Shown in pieces: positions 1-6,932 of a stretch of 32,052 nt of DNA. Origin of the DNA: Pirellulales bacterium (lineage in GTDB: Bacteria; Planctomycetota; Planctomycetia; Pirellulales; Thermoguttaceae); contig JAFGLH010000004.1 of assembly GCA_016928165.1 (NCBI GenBank), forward strand, positions 1-32,052, read 5' to 3'. Under the pieces are notes generated by a model. That model saw only the letters and a list, made by a program, of their open reading frames with translations. It did no database searches and had not been told where the DNA came from. The first letter of the stretch is position 1, and each line of letters begins with the position of its first letter. The position numbers and the translations under genes were made by a program.

Positions 1-63
1 CGTGCTTGCACGCACCTTATTTCGCGGCAAAACCAAGCTGGTGCGTGCAAGCACGCACCCTAC
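1..63. repeat. REPIN-like inverted palindromic repeat (copy 1, cut by window start)
   Basis: Bases 1-16 are the end of a GGTGCGTGCTTGCACGCACC unit and bases 40-59 are GGTGCGTGCAAGCACGCACC followed by CTAC. The two palindromic units are separated by 23 nt. The same paired architecture recurs at 12646-12757 and 15970-16039, with 22-nt spacers there. It lies just downstream of the sigma-54 activator gene, so it could help end that transcript, but no T-run follows in that direction. Confidence 0.85.
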
Positions 64-88
64 AGTGGTTTTCCGCAACAGAAACTTT

Positions 89-1528
89 TTAGTCGTCGAT
101 CTCGGAAGTCAGGCTGTACTTGCGCATCATGGCGTGGAGTTGGGTCCGCTGAATGCCCACGTCTTCGGCCGTCTTGGTGACGTTCCATTCGTTGCGTTCC
201 AGGGCGTCGGTCAAGAAGCCGCGTTCCAAATCTTGCACCACGGCGTCTCTTGCTTGCTGCTTGTATTGCTTGAAGGCTTCCCAAGTCCTGGGGATATCCG
301 TGGCCGCGGACCGAGGCACGGCCTCTCGGATTTCGGCGGGCAGATGGTGCAGTTCGATCCGCTCGGCGTCGCAGAGCGTGGCCACCCGCTCCACGATGTT
401 GCGCAGCTCGCGGACGTTTCCAGGCCAACCGTATGCTTCCATTCGGGCCATCGCCTCGGGGCTGAATCCGTCCACGTCGAGGTGGTTTTTTTTGCAGAAG
501 CGGAGGAGGAAGGCCGTGGCCAGCCGGGGCACGTCGCCGGCCCTCTCGCGCAGGGGGGGGACGTGGATCGGCAGGACTTTGAGCCGATAGAAGAGGTCCT
601 CGCGGAAGTCGCCTTCTTCGACCATTTCTTGCAAGTCGCGGTTCGTGGCGGCGATCAGTCGGATGTCTACTTCGTGCTCGGCGGTGTCTCCCACTCGTTT
701 AATCCGTCTGCTTTCCAAGGCCCTCAGCAATTTGCCTTGAGTCTCCATGCTGAGGTTTGCCACCTCGTCCAGGAAAAGAGTACCCAGATGCGCCGCCTCG
801 AACATCCCCTGCTTCGTGGCGATGGCGCCGGAAAACGAGCCTTTGACGTGGCCGAACAGTTCGCTTTCCAGCAGCGTGGGGGCCAGCGCGGTGCAGTCGC
901 AGGCGAGCAGCGGATGTCCCTTGCGCGGCGAAAGGCGATGGATCGCGCCGACGACCATCTCCTTGCCGGTGCCGCTTTCGCCGGTGACCAGCACGGTGCC
1001 GTCGGTCCGGGCCACGCGTTTGATCAGGGCGAAGACTCGTTCCATGGCCGGACTGCCGCCGATCATGCCCTCCAACCCTTGGTTCAGTTCCAGTTCGCTC
1101 CGCAAGGCGGCGTTTTCGCGGATGAGGGCCGTTCTTTCGGCCACCTTTTGGAGGACCATTCTCAGTTGATTGGGCGAGAAGGGCTTGCCGATGTAATCGG
1201 CCGCCCCTTGCTTCATGGCCTCGACGGCCGATTCGACCGTCGAGTGCCCGGTGACGACAACCACCTCCGAACCGGCGCCGGACGCCTTGACTTGCTTGAG
1301 TATTTCCATGCCGTCGATGCCGGGCATGACCATGTCCAACAAGACCACGTCGAAATGTCCCGTCAGGGCCGCTTCCAGCCCCGCCCGGGGGTCTTGGTGG
1401 CATTCCACTTGATGCCCCTCCGTCGCGAGGATCCGCTTGCACGCCAGGCCGATCACGGCTTCGTCGTCGATGACCAGTATCCTTTGCGCGAGATTGCGGA
1501 CGTCGTGGTCGGCTGGGATCGCGTTCAT
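89..1528 (-). CDS. NtrC-family sigma-54-dependent response regulator (bacterial enhancer-binding protein)
   Basis: A 479-aa activator with all three NtrC domains. The N-terminal receiver (about 15-130) has acidic residues D21/D22, phosphoacceptor D65 and the KP pair at K115. The AAA+ domain (about 155-385) has Walker A GESGTGKE (183-190), the sigma-54-contact loop as GSFSGA (230-235, a variant of GAFTGA), Walker B GTLFLDEV and the arginine-rich ATNRDL/FREDLFYRL region. A C-terminal Fis-type helix-turn-helix covers about 435-470. Its ATG overlaps the stop of the upstream sensor kinase gene by 4 bp (ATGA), so the two are translationally coupled and are a cognate pair. By established NtrC biology it would, when phosphorylated, bind an upstream site and drive a sigma-54 promoter. 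The one clear sigma-54 promoter in the window, at 3652-3667, belongs to the divergent hdr operon and is the inferred target. Confidence 0.95.
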   Translation of the reverse strand: MNAIPADHDVRNLAQRILVIDDEAVIGLACKRILATEGHQVECHQDPRAGLEAALTGHFDVVLLDMVMPGIDGMEILKQVKASGAGSEVVVVTGHSTVESAVEAMKQGAADYIGKPFSPNQLRMVLQKVAERTALIRENAALRSELELNQGLEGMIGGSPAMERVFALIKRVARTDGTVLVTGESGTGKEMVVGAIHRLSPRKGHPLLACDCTALAPTLLESELFGHVKGSFSGAIATKQGMFEAAHLGTLFLDEVANLSMETQGKLLRALESRRIKRVGDTAEHEVDIRLIAATNRDLQEMVEEGDFREDLFYRLKVLPIHVPPLRERAGDVPRLATAFLLRFCKKNHLDVDGFSPEAMARMEAYGWPGNVRELRNIVERVATLCDAERIELHHLPAEIREAVPRSAATDIPRTWEAFKQYKQQARDAVVQDLERGFLTDALERNEWNVTKTAEDVGIQRTQLHAMMRKYSLTSEIDD

Positions 1529-3372
1529 TGGTTCACCCGTCGGTTGCCGTCTTGGACCCCCGTCGTCGCGGCGGCGGGCAAGACGATGGAAAACTCAGTT
1601 CCTTTTCCTTCCGCGCTTTCCACTTCCATCGTACCACCGTGTTCCTGGATGATGCCATAGCTGACGCTCAAACCGAGGCCCGTCCCCTTGCCGACGGGTT
1701 TGGTGGTGAAGAAAGGCTCGAAAATTCGGTCCAGATGCTCGTTTTTGATTCCGCATCCGGTATCGGCGACCTTGATGAGAACGGATTCTTCGCCGGCCGA
1801 GGTGGCGATCGTCAGCGCGCCGCCCTTGGGCATGGCCTCGCAGGCGTTTAGACAAAGATTCAAGAGCACTTGCTGAAGTTGGTTCACGTCCCCGTCCACT
1901 TTCGGCAAGTTATCTTGAAGGCGTTCCTCGACGGAGATTTGTCGAAAGGCCTTCTGGTTGCCCAGCAACTGGAGCGTGCGCCCGATGACCGCGTTCACGT
2001 CGAGCGGTTCTTTGACCGCCGCCTTTTCGCGGGCGAAATCGAGCAGACCGTGGACGATTTCGCTGGCCCGCGTCGTCTCGTGGATAATCAACCCCAAGTC
2101 CTGCTTCGCCTGCTCGTCCAAGTCTTGCTTTTCCCTGAGCAGGTGCGCGAATGTGAGCACGCCGGTGAGGGGGTTGTTTATTTCGTGGGCCACGCCGGCG
2201 GCCAGTCGGCCAACCGCGGACAGCTTCTCGGAGACGCTGTGCAGTTGTTCGCTTTTTCTCAGCGTTTCCTCGGCCTTCATTCTTTCGGCGAATTCTTTTC
2301 TTTGCCCCGCCGCCGCCAGATTCAGCCGACGGTTGAGCCGCATTACATAGCCGGACACGGTCACGGCGGCGATCAGCAGCAGCGTCGCGCCCGCCACCGC
2401 GAACCAGTAGCGGCGGACCGCGGCGCTGAGGGTGACTTTGCCGTAATCCTTGTAGGGACCGATGCGCAATTCCTTCAAGCATTCGTGGACGGGCAGATAA
2501 TTCGGCGGGATCGTCCATCCGGCGCAGCGGGCGGCCCTCGCGGCGGGCAAATCGGGCAACATCCGGATCAAGGCAACGGCGACCGACTCGGCCAATTCGA
2601 CGGACGTGTCGTGTGCCTTCGCCAGCGGCCATTGGGGATACAACCGCGTCGAACGCAGAAAGGGGAAGGGGTCTTTTTCTTTGTCGGGTTGGCCGAGCAC
2701 CCTGAAATCATCAAGGCGTATTTTGCCTTCCGCCGCCATCCGCTCCAGCGTGTTGCTGCGGACCGTGCCCGCCTCCGCTCGGCCGTCCAGCACGGCATAA
2801 ACCGCCTCGTCATGCGTTTGGGCGAACTGCAAGTCCGCCAAATGGCGGCGCGGGTCGATGCCGCGCTCGTGCAATTCGCGCCACGCCATTTGCCAACCGC
2901 CGAACGAATCCTCGGCGACGGCCATGAACTTTTTGCCCTCCAGGTCTTCCAGCCGGCGGATGTCCTCGCGGTCACGGCGGCAGAAAATCACTCCCGCGTA
3001 AACCGTGCACACGTTGCCCAGACAGGAATCCTTCAACGTGGCGACCCTGCTCGCCCCGTAAAGCTGTTCCAACTCTATGAAAAGCGAAGGGTTCGCCAGA
3101 ACGAAATCCAACTCGCCGCGGGCAAACGCTGGGGCAACCTCGGTGTAGGCGAGCGGTATGATCTGGAATGTGTAACCGGGAACAATCGAGGTCAGATACT
3201 CGGCGGTGGGGCCCCATTGTTCGAGGCACTGCTCGGCGCCGCGGGGAGCCAGCACACCGATTCGCACCGTTTCGGAGTCGTTCGGGAAGCCGAAAACCAT
3301 TCCGGAAAAAAGAAGCCACATTCCCGCAAGCGCAGCCGCCAAGCGAGTCGAGAATCGTCGTTCATGAATCAT
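1525..3372 (-). CDS. Sensor histidine kinase with PhnD/TtrS-like periplasmic binding domain
   Basis: A 615-aa membrane kinase. The ATG at 3372 is preferred to an ATG at 3417 because it is followed directly by a signal-anchor (positive HERRFSTR, then hydrophobic 11-28). Residues about 35-305 form a PhnD-like (phosphate/phosphonate-binding, TtrS-type) periplasmic domain, recognisable from [10 protein letters not shown], the [12 protein letters not shown] block, [12 protein letters not shown] and the closing [23 protein letters not shown] block. A second membrane helix covers about 322-343, then a coiled linker, a HisKA helix with H396 in [11 protein letters not shown], and an HATPase domain with N, G1 (DTGCGI), F (FEPFFTTK) and G2 (GTGLGLS) boxes. 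The sensor domain is cysteine-rich (C49, C117, C122, C131, C283, C298), suggesting redox or thiol chemistry. It overlaps the NtrC-type regulator by 4 bp. TtrS senses tetrathionate, but the ligand here is unknown. Confidence 0.92.
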   Translation of the reverse strand: MIHERRFSTRLAAALAGMWLLFSGMVFGFPNDSETVRIGVLAPRGAEQCLEQWGPTAEYLTSIVPGYTFQIIPLAYTEVAPAFARGELDFVLANPSLFIELEQLYGASRVATLKDSCLGNVCTVYAGVIFCRRDREDIRRLEDLEGKKFMAVAEDSFGGWQMAWRELHERGIDPRRHLADLQFAQTHDEAVYAVLDGRAEAGTVRSNTLERMAAEGKIRLDDFRVLGQPDKEKDPFPFLRSTRLYPQWPLAKAHDTSVELAESVAVALIRMLPDLPAARAARCAGWTIPPNYLPVHECLKELRIGPYKDYGKVTLSAAVRRYWFAVAGATLLLIAAVTVSGYVMRLNRRLNLAAAGQRKEFAERMKAEETLRKSEQLHSVSEKLSAVGRLAAGVAHEINNPLTGVLTFAHLLREKQDLDEQAKQDLGLIIHETTRASEIVHGLLDFAREKAAVKEPLDVNAVIGRTLQLLGNQKAFRQISVEERLQDNLPKVDGDVNQLQQVLLNLCLNACEAMPKGGALTIATSAGEESVLIKVADTGCGIKNEHLDRIFEPFFTTKPVGKGTGLGLSVSYGIIQEHGGTMEVESAEGKGTEFSIVLPAAATTGVQDGNRRVNQ

Positions 3373-3403
3373 ATAAAAGTTTATCGTTCCAGTTGACCGC
3401 GAA

Positions 3404-3466
3404 GGGGTCCGTCCCATTTTCGCGTTGCACCGCGAAAATCGGGACAGCCCCCCGTGAACGGTTACG
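3404..3466. repeat. Inverted repeat of the GGGGACNGTCCC...CGCG family
   Basis: Arms 3404-3424 (GGGGTCCGTCCCATTTTCGCG, imperfect) and 3431-3452 pair across a 6-nt loop. The stretch 3431-3466 matches 26139-26174 with only 3 differences in 36 bases, so it is a dispersed element. It sits in the divergent control region between the kinase gene and the hdr operon, upstream of the putative activator site. Confidence 0.8.
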
Positions 3467-3481
3467 GAGGTCGGCGAAAAC

Positions 3482-3506
3482 TGTAATGCCGCATATTACA
3501 CTGTAA
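3482..3506. promoter_or_regulatory. Candidate activator-binding palindrome (UAS) for the sigma-54 hdr promoter
   Basis: TGTAAT (3482-3487) and ATTACA (3495-3500) form an inverted repeat with a 7-nt spacer. A second, overlapping palindrome TTACA-C-TGTAA covers 3496-3506. The site lies about 150-170 bp upstream of the sigma-54 promoter and between divergently transcribed genes, one of which codes for an NtrC-type activator. This spacing is normal for enhancer sites of such activators. The sequence symmetry is seen; binding is inferred. Confidence 0.5.
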
Positions 3507-3651
3507 CGGCCGGCGATACACTTTTCGCGCAATTTCTCTTCGCATTGTACTGTCATTCTAAGCCGTTGCGTAGTCCGCGGACGAAATAAAAACGGTTGAT
3601 TTCCGCGGCAATTTTACATGCCCTCGCCGCATCGTCCGGGAAAAACTCAGA

Positions 3652-3667
3652 TTGGCACGAAGATTGC
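3652..3667 (+). promoter_or_regulatory. Sigma-54 (-24/-12) promoter of the response regulator-hdrCBA operon
   Basis: TTGGCACGAAGATTGC matches the sigma-54 consensus (YTGGCACGRNNNTTGC) at every fixed position, with the GG (3654-3655) and GC (3666-3667) elements correctly 12 bp apart. Transcription would begin near 3678, giving a leader of about 24 nt that contains GGAGGGA at 3688-3694 and the ATG at 3702. The promoter also rules out the longer reading frame starting at 3618. A sigma-54 activator is encoded next door on the opposite strand. Confidence 0.85.
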
Positions 3668-3701
3668 GTCTATCCGTTCAACGAACTGGAGGGACCAGGT
3701 C

Positions 3702-5333
3702 ATGTGCGACGCGCAAAAGACAAAATTGCTGGTGGTCGACGACGAGCCGATCATCTGTCTGGCTTGTCGAAGGGTCTTTTCCCGCCAAGGTTTTGAAGTC
3801 GAGGACAAGACCGACGCCCGGGAAGGTTTGCGTCTGGCGCTGGAGCAAGAATACGCCGGCATCCTCTTGGACATCAAAATGCCGGGGATGGACGGGATTC
3901 AGTTTCTCGAGGAATTGCGGAAGGTGAAGCCAGACGTGCCCGTGCTGATAATGACGGGCTATCCGAGCATTCCGAACGCGGCCGCGGTGGTCCGCTTGGG
4001 TGCCGCGGATTACGTGACCAAGCCTTTCACGCCCGAAGACATTACCCAGTCGGTGCTGAGAATGCTCGGCGCGCACAAGAGCAACGGCGACGGCATCCCG
4101 TCCGGTTCCCTGCCGGCGACGGTCGAGCCGGCGAAAAACCCTGAGCCGAGTCGCTTCGAACAGAGCGAATTGCTTTTCCTGGACGAAGCCTGGGTTCGAC
4201 CGGAAGAGGATGGGTCGGCCGCCGTGGGGGCAGTCCTGGCGAGGCAGCGGTACACGATGGTCGAGGCGGTCCGGCTTCCCCGCATCGGCGAGGTCGTCTA
4301 CCAGGGGTTGCCCTTGGCCGGGGTGGAGATGGCGGACAATTCGTTGTTGCTCATTCCCGCGGCCGTTTCGGGCGTCGTCGTCGGCGTAAACGAAGCCCTC
4401 AACGGCGATCCGTCCGCCATTTTCGACGATCCCTGCGGCGAGGGTTGGATCACCTGCGTTTGCACCACTCGCATGGACGAGGAGTTGGCGAGGTGCCGCC
4501 CGCGGCGGGTCATTCTGGCCACCAAGGACGAGACGTTCGCCAAACGCCGCGGCGAGCAACTCGCCTCGCTCGGCTGCCGGGTGGAAACGGTTGCCGACGG
4601 GGAGGCGGATTGGAGCTCATTCGCCCCAAAGGCGGACGATCCGCGGCGGACGGTGCTTCTGTTCGACGCGGATTCATTTGGAGAAGACGGACCGCAGTCG
4701 GTCGGCCGGGCCTGCCTCGCCTCGCCGTCGATGAGAATCGTGGTCGTCGCTTCCTCGACTTCCGAGTGGGAGGCGGCGTATCGCGAGCAGCGGATATTCT
4801 ATTACGCCGTCGAGCCTTTCGACGACGGAGAGATCGTCGAGATTCTCAACTCGGCGTTTCAGCGGCAGATCGAGCCGGCCCCGCCGCCGCAGCGTCACGC
4901 GGCCGCCCCGGAACCGATCGGCGGCGTCCGCACCACCAATCGGAACGGTCGGAAAGTACATTTGCTGGCCTCGCCGGCGATGTCGTGCGAACGCGGCGGA
5001 CTGGGGTGGCGGATAATGCGAAAGCTTACCGACCGCTCGCTGCCGGTCACCGCCACCAAGAATACGGCCGACGTTTCTCCCACAAACGTAGTCAAGGTGG
5101 CCGGCGGCTGCGATCGGGTGATGGTGCTCACCGTCGAGGACGCCGACCGGCTGCCCGGCGCGCTGATCCGCGACACCAAGGCCGAGTTCGGCTCGACCGC
5201 CGGAGAGAAGACCAGCCGCGTAACCACCCTGCAAGTGCAATCCGATCCGAGGAGCGCCGGTTTTCCGGCCCGGGACGGACGCTACACCGAGGCGCTGGCC
5301 GAACACATCGTCCGCGAAATGTTGTCCTACTAG
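3702..5333 (+). CDS. Multidomain response regulator: receiver, GcvH-like domain lacking lipoyl-lysine, degenerate second receiver
   Basis: A 543-aa protein, first gene of the hdr operon. The start at 3702 is fixed by GGAGGGA at 3688-3694 and by the sigma-54 promoter just upstream. Residues 7-122 are a canonical receiver (DDE 13-15, phosphoacceptor D57, T85, K107). Residues about 158-262 resemble glycine-cleavage H protein: EAWVR corresponds to HEWLR, then VGAVLARQ, IGEVVYQGLPLAG, AVSGVVVGVNEALNGDP and GEGWI. The stretch that normally carries the ESVKA lipoylation lysine is missing about 10 residues near 213-220. Residues about 268-388 look like a second receiver with D322 but EP instead of KP (E371), so probably unphosphorylatable. 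Residues 405-543 match no domain I recognise. There is no DNA-binding domain, so it probably acts by protein contact, perhaps with the Hdr proteins encoded 17 nt downstream. The domain calls are sequence-pattern judgements. Confidence 0.85.
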   Translation: MCDAQKTKLLVVDDEPIICLACRRVFSRQGFEVEDKTDAREGLRLALEQEYAGILLDIKMPGMDGIQFLEELRKVKPDVPVLIMTGYPSIPNAAAVVRLGAADYVTKPFTPEDITQSVLRMLGAHKSNGDGIPSGSLPATVEPAKNPEPSRFEQSELLFLDEAWVRPEEDGSAAVGAVLARQRYTMVEAVRLPRIGEVVYQGLPLAGVEMADNSLLLIPAAVSGVVVGVNEALNGDPSAIFDDPCGEGWITCVCTTRMDEELARCRPRRVILATKDETFAKRRGEQLASLGCRVETVADGEADWSSFAPKADDPRRTVLLFDADSFGEDGPQSVGRACLASPSMRIVVVASSTSEWEAAYREQRIFYYAVEPFDDGEIVEILNSAFQRQIEPAPPPQRHAAAPEPIGGVRTTNRNGRKVHLLASPAMSCERGGLGWRIMRKLTDRSLPVTATKNTADVSPTNVVKVAGGCDRVMVLTVEDADRLPGALIRDTKAEFGSTAGEKTSRVTTLQVQSDPRSAGFPARDGRYTEALAEHIVREMLSY

Positions 5334-5350
5334 CTAGTGAGAGGAGATCC

Positions 5351-5923
5351 ATGATAGCAATGCCGACCGACCAACGGGGCATGGCGTTTCTTGATGAAGT
5401 AATCGAAGAGGTCCCGGGGGGCGAGCGATTGTTGCACTGTCTGCAATGCGGCAGTTGCAGCGGCTCCTGTCCCAACGGGCCGGACATGGATTACACGCCC
5501 CGAAGCATATTCGCGCTGATAGCCGCCGGCCAGCGGGAGAAGGTGCTTTCGTCCAACACCATGTGGTGTTGCGTTTCCTGCTACGCCTGCACCACCCGCT
5601 GCCCTCAGAACATCCCCATCACCGACGTCATGTACGCCTTGAAGCGGATCTCGCTCCGCGAAGGGATGGCCACGGGGACCGACGCGCCGGCGTTGGCCAA
5701 GACCTTCACGGGCTTGCTGGAGCGGTACGGCAGGAGTTTCGAGCTTGGCCTGGCGAGCCGTTATTATTTGTTCAACAAACCCCTGAGCATGTTAAAGATG
5801 GGGCCGCTGGGGTTTTCCATGTTCACCCGGGGGCGGATGTCGCTGACGCCCACGCGGATTAGACAACTGGATCAACTGCACGCGATCATCGAAAAGGCAC
5901 GGCAATTGGGAGGTGCGACGTGA
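5351..5923 (+). CDS. hdrC: HdrC-like iron-sulfur subunit of a heterodisulfide reductase-type complex
   Basis: A 190-aa protein with two [4Fe-4S] ferredoxin motifs, CLQCGSCSGSC (C30, C33, C36, C40) and CVSCYACTTRC (C74, C77, C80, C84), then a helical C-terminus. This is the HdrC layout of a soluble electron-transfer subunit that passes electrons between HdrA and HdrB. The ATG at 5351 is preceded by GAGGAG at 5341-5346. It begins 17 nt after the response regulator and its stop overlaps the hdrB start by 4 bp (GTGA), so it is in the same operon. C73 next to the second motif is an extra cysteine. The physiological disulfide or thiol partner cannot be read from the sequence. Confidence 0.92.
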   Translation: MIAMPTDQRGMAFLDEVIEEVPGGERLLHCLQCGSCSGSCPNGPDMDYTPRSIFALIAAGQREKVLSSNTMWCCVSCYACTTRCPQNIPITDVMYALKRISLREGMATGTDAPALAKTFTGLLERYGRSFELGLASRYYLFNKPLSMLKMGPLGFSMFTRGRMSLTPTRIRQLDQLHAIIEKARQLGGAT

Positions 5924-6810
5924 AATATGCCTATTACCCCGGATGTTCGTTGGAAACGAGCGGCGCCGCCTACGACGTTTCGACTCGAGCGGTGGCGAAC
6001 CTGCTCAACCTGCATCTGGTCGAATTAGACGACTGGAACTGCTGCGGGGCCACCGAGTTTTTTTCCCAGGACGAGCTGACCGCCAGCGCGGTAGTCGCCC
6101 GAAACCTGGCCTTGGTCGGACCGGATTTCGACCAACTGGTCGCCCCGTGCACCGCCTGCTACCTCAACTTGAAGAAGACCGACCACCTGATGCGCGGCGA
6201 CAAAAAAATGAGCGATAAGATCAACGAAGCCTTGGCGGCCGGCGGCCTGAATCATCAGGCCGGCCGGGTCCAAGTGCGGCACCTGCTCGACGTGATACAC
6301 GCGGACGTCGGCGAGGCGGCGATCCGCGACAAGGTCGTCAGGCCGCTTAACGGACTGAAGGTCGCCTGCTATTACGGCTGTCAAATGGTTCGTCCCTTCA
6401 ACGACGTCGACGACTCGGAGCAACCGACTAAACTCGACGACGTGCTCGCCTGGCTCGAGGCCGAGCCGACCCATTTTTCCGCAAAGGCGTACTGTTGCGG
6501 CGGACACATGACGCAGATCAGCGAACCGCAGGCGTTCGAGCTTATCCGCCGTATTCTCCAGAACGCGGCCGACGGAGGGGCCGACATGATCGCTTGCCTT
6601 TGCCCCATGTGCCAGTTGAACCTGGACGCGTATCAAAGTCGGGTAAATCGCCACTTCCACGCCGACTTCCGAATGCCCGTCGTGTATTTCACCCAGTTGA
6701 TGGGATTGGCTTTCGGGGTGGAACGGAAAAAACTGGGATTCGGCAAGGAAATCGTCGCGGCCGGCCCGGTGTTGGAACGAAAACTTAGAACGCTTCAACA
6801 GGTCGGATAG
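5920..6810 (+). CDS. hdrB: HdrB-like CCG-domain subunit
   Basis: A 296-aa protein starting with GTG, overlapping the hdrC stop by 4 bp. It has two complete cysteine-rich CCG domains. The first has C9, C41-C42-G and C77-x2-C80. The second has C154, C192-C193-G and C228-x2-C231. In methanogen HdrB such motifs bind the noncubane [4Fe-4S] clusters that reduce the CoM-CoB heterodisulfide; in bacteria the substrate is usually another thiol/disulfide or unknown. All ligands of both clusters are present, so catalysis is plausible. It acts with the HdrC and HdrA encoded on either side. The 122-nt gap to hdrA is unusually long and holds two hairpins. Confidence 0.93.
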   Translation: MKYAYYPGCSLETSGAAYDVSTRAVANLLNLHLVELDDWNCCGATEFFSQDELTASAVVARNLALVGPDFDQLVAPCTACYLNLKKTDHLMRGDKKMSDKINEALAAGGLNHQAGRVQVRHLLDVIHADVGEAAIRDKVVRPLNGLKVACYYGCQMVRPFNDVDDSEQPTKLDDVLAWLEAEPTHFSAKAYCCGGHMTQISEPQAFELIRRILQNAADGGADMIACLCPMCQLNLDAYQSRVNRHFHADFRMPVVYFTQLMGLAFGVERKKLGFGKEIVAAGPVLERKLRTLQQVG

Positions 6811-6825
6811 AAGACGTAGACGCAG

Positions 6826-6846
6826 GTCGGGCGCCCCGTGCCCGAC
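6826..6846 (+). repeat. Hairpin 1 in the hdrB-hdrA gap
   Basis: GTCGGGC (6826-6832) pairs with GCCCGAC (6840-6846) around GCCCCGT. It is followed by ATG ACTC and not by a T-run, so it is not a classical terminator. It is related to the second hairpin 52 bp downstream: both share the TCGGG...CCCGACAT frame. Confidence 0.7.
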
Positions 6847-6878
6847 ATGACTCAATAACTAATTGTTCGTTTTTTTCA

Positions 6879-6897
6879 TCGGGTACCGGGTACCCGA
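6879..6897 (+). repeat. Hairpin 2 in the hdrB-hdrA gap
   Basis: TCGGGTACC (6879-6887) and GGTACCCGA (6889-6897) are perfect inverted arms around one base. Relative to hairpin 1, the C-G pair has become T-A at the matching stem position, a compensating change that keeps the pairing. It ends 35 nt before the hdrA ATG. Confidence 0.7.
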
Positions 6898-6932
6898 CAT
6901 ATGTAAAAGAATATTCCACGCGGAGAGCAACC

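Noticed and set aside
2-1660. 552-aa open frame on the plus strand opposite the sigma-54 activator gene
   Set aside because: It is the antisense shadow of two clear genes with complete domain motifs; it has no recognisable domain or ribosome-binding site.
1870-3396. 508-aa open frame opposite the sensor kinase gene
   Set aside because: Antisense shadow produced by high-GC codon usage; the opposite strand has all kinase motifs.
3618-3701. Longer N-terminus of the hdr-linked response regulator
   Set aside because: This start lies upstream of the sigma-54 promoter and lacks a ribosome-binding site, whereas 3702 has both promoter and GGAGGGA.
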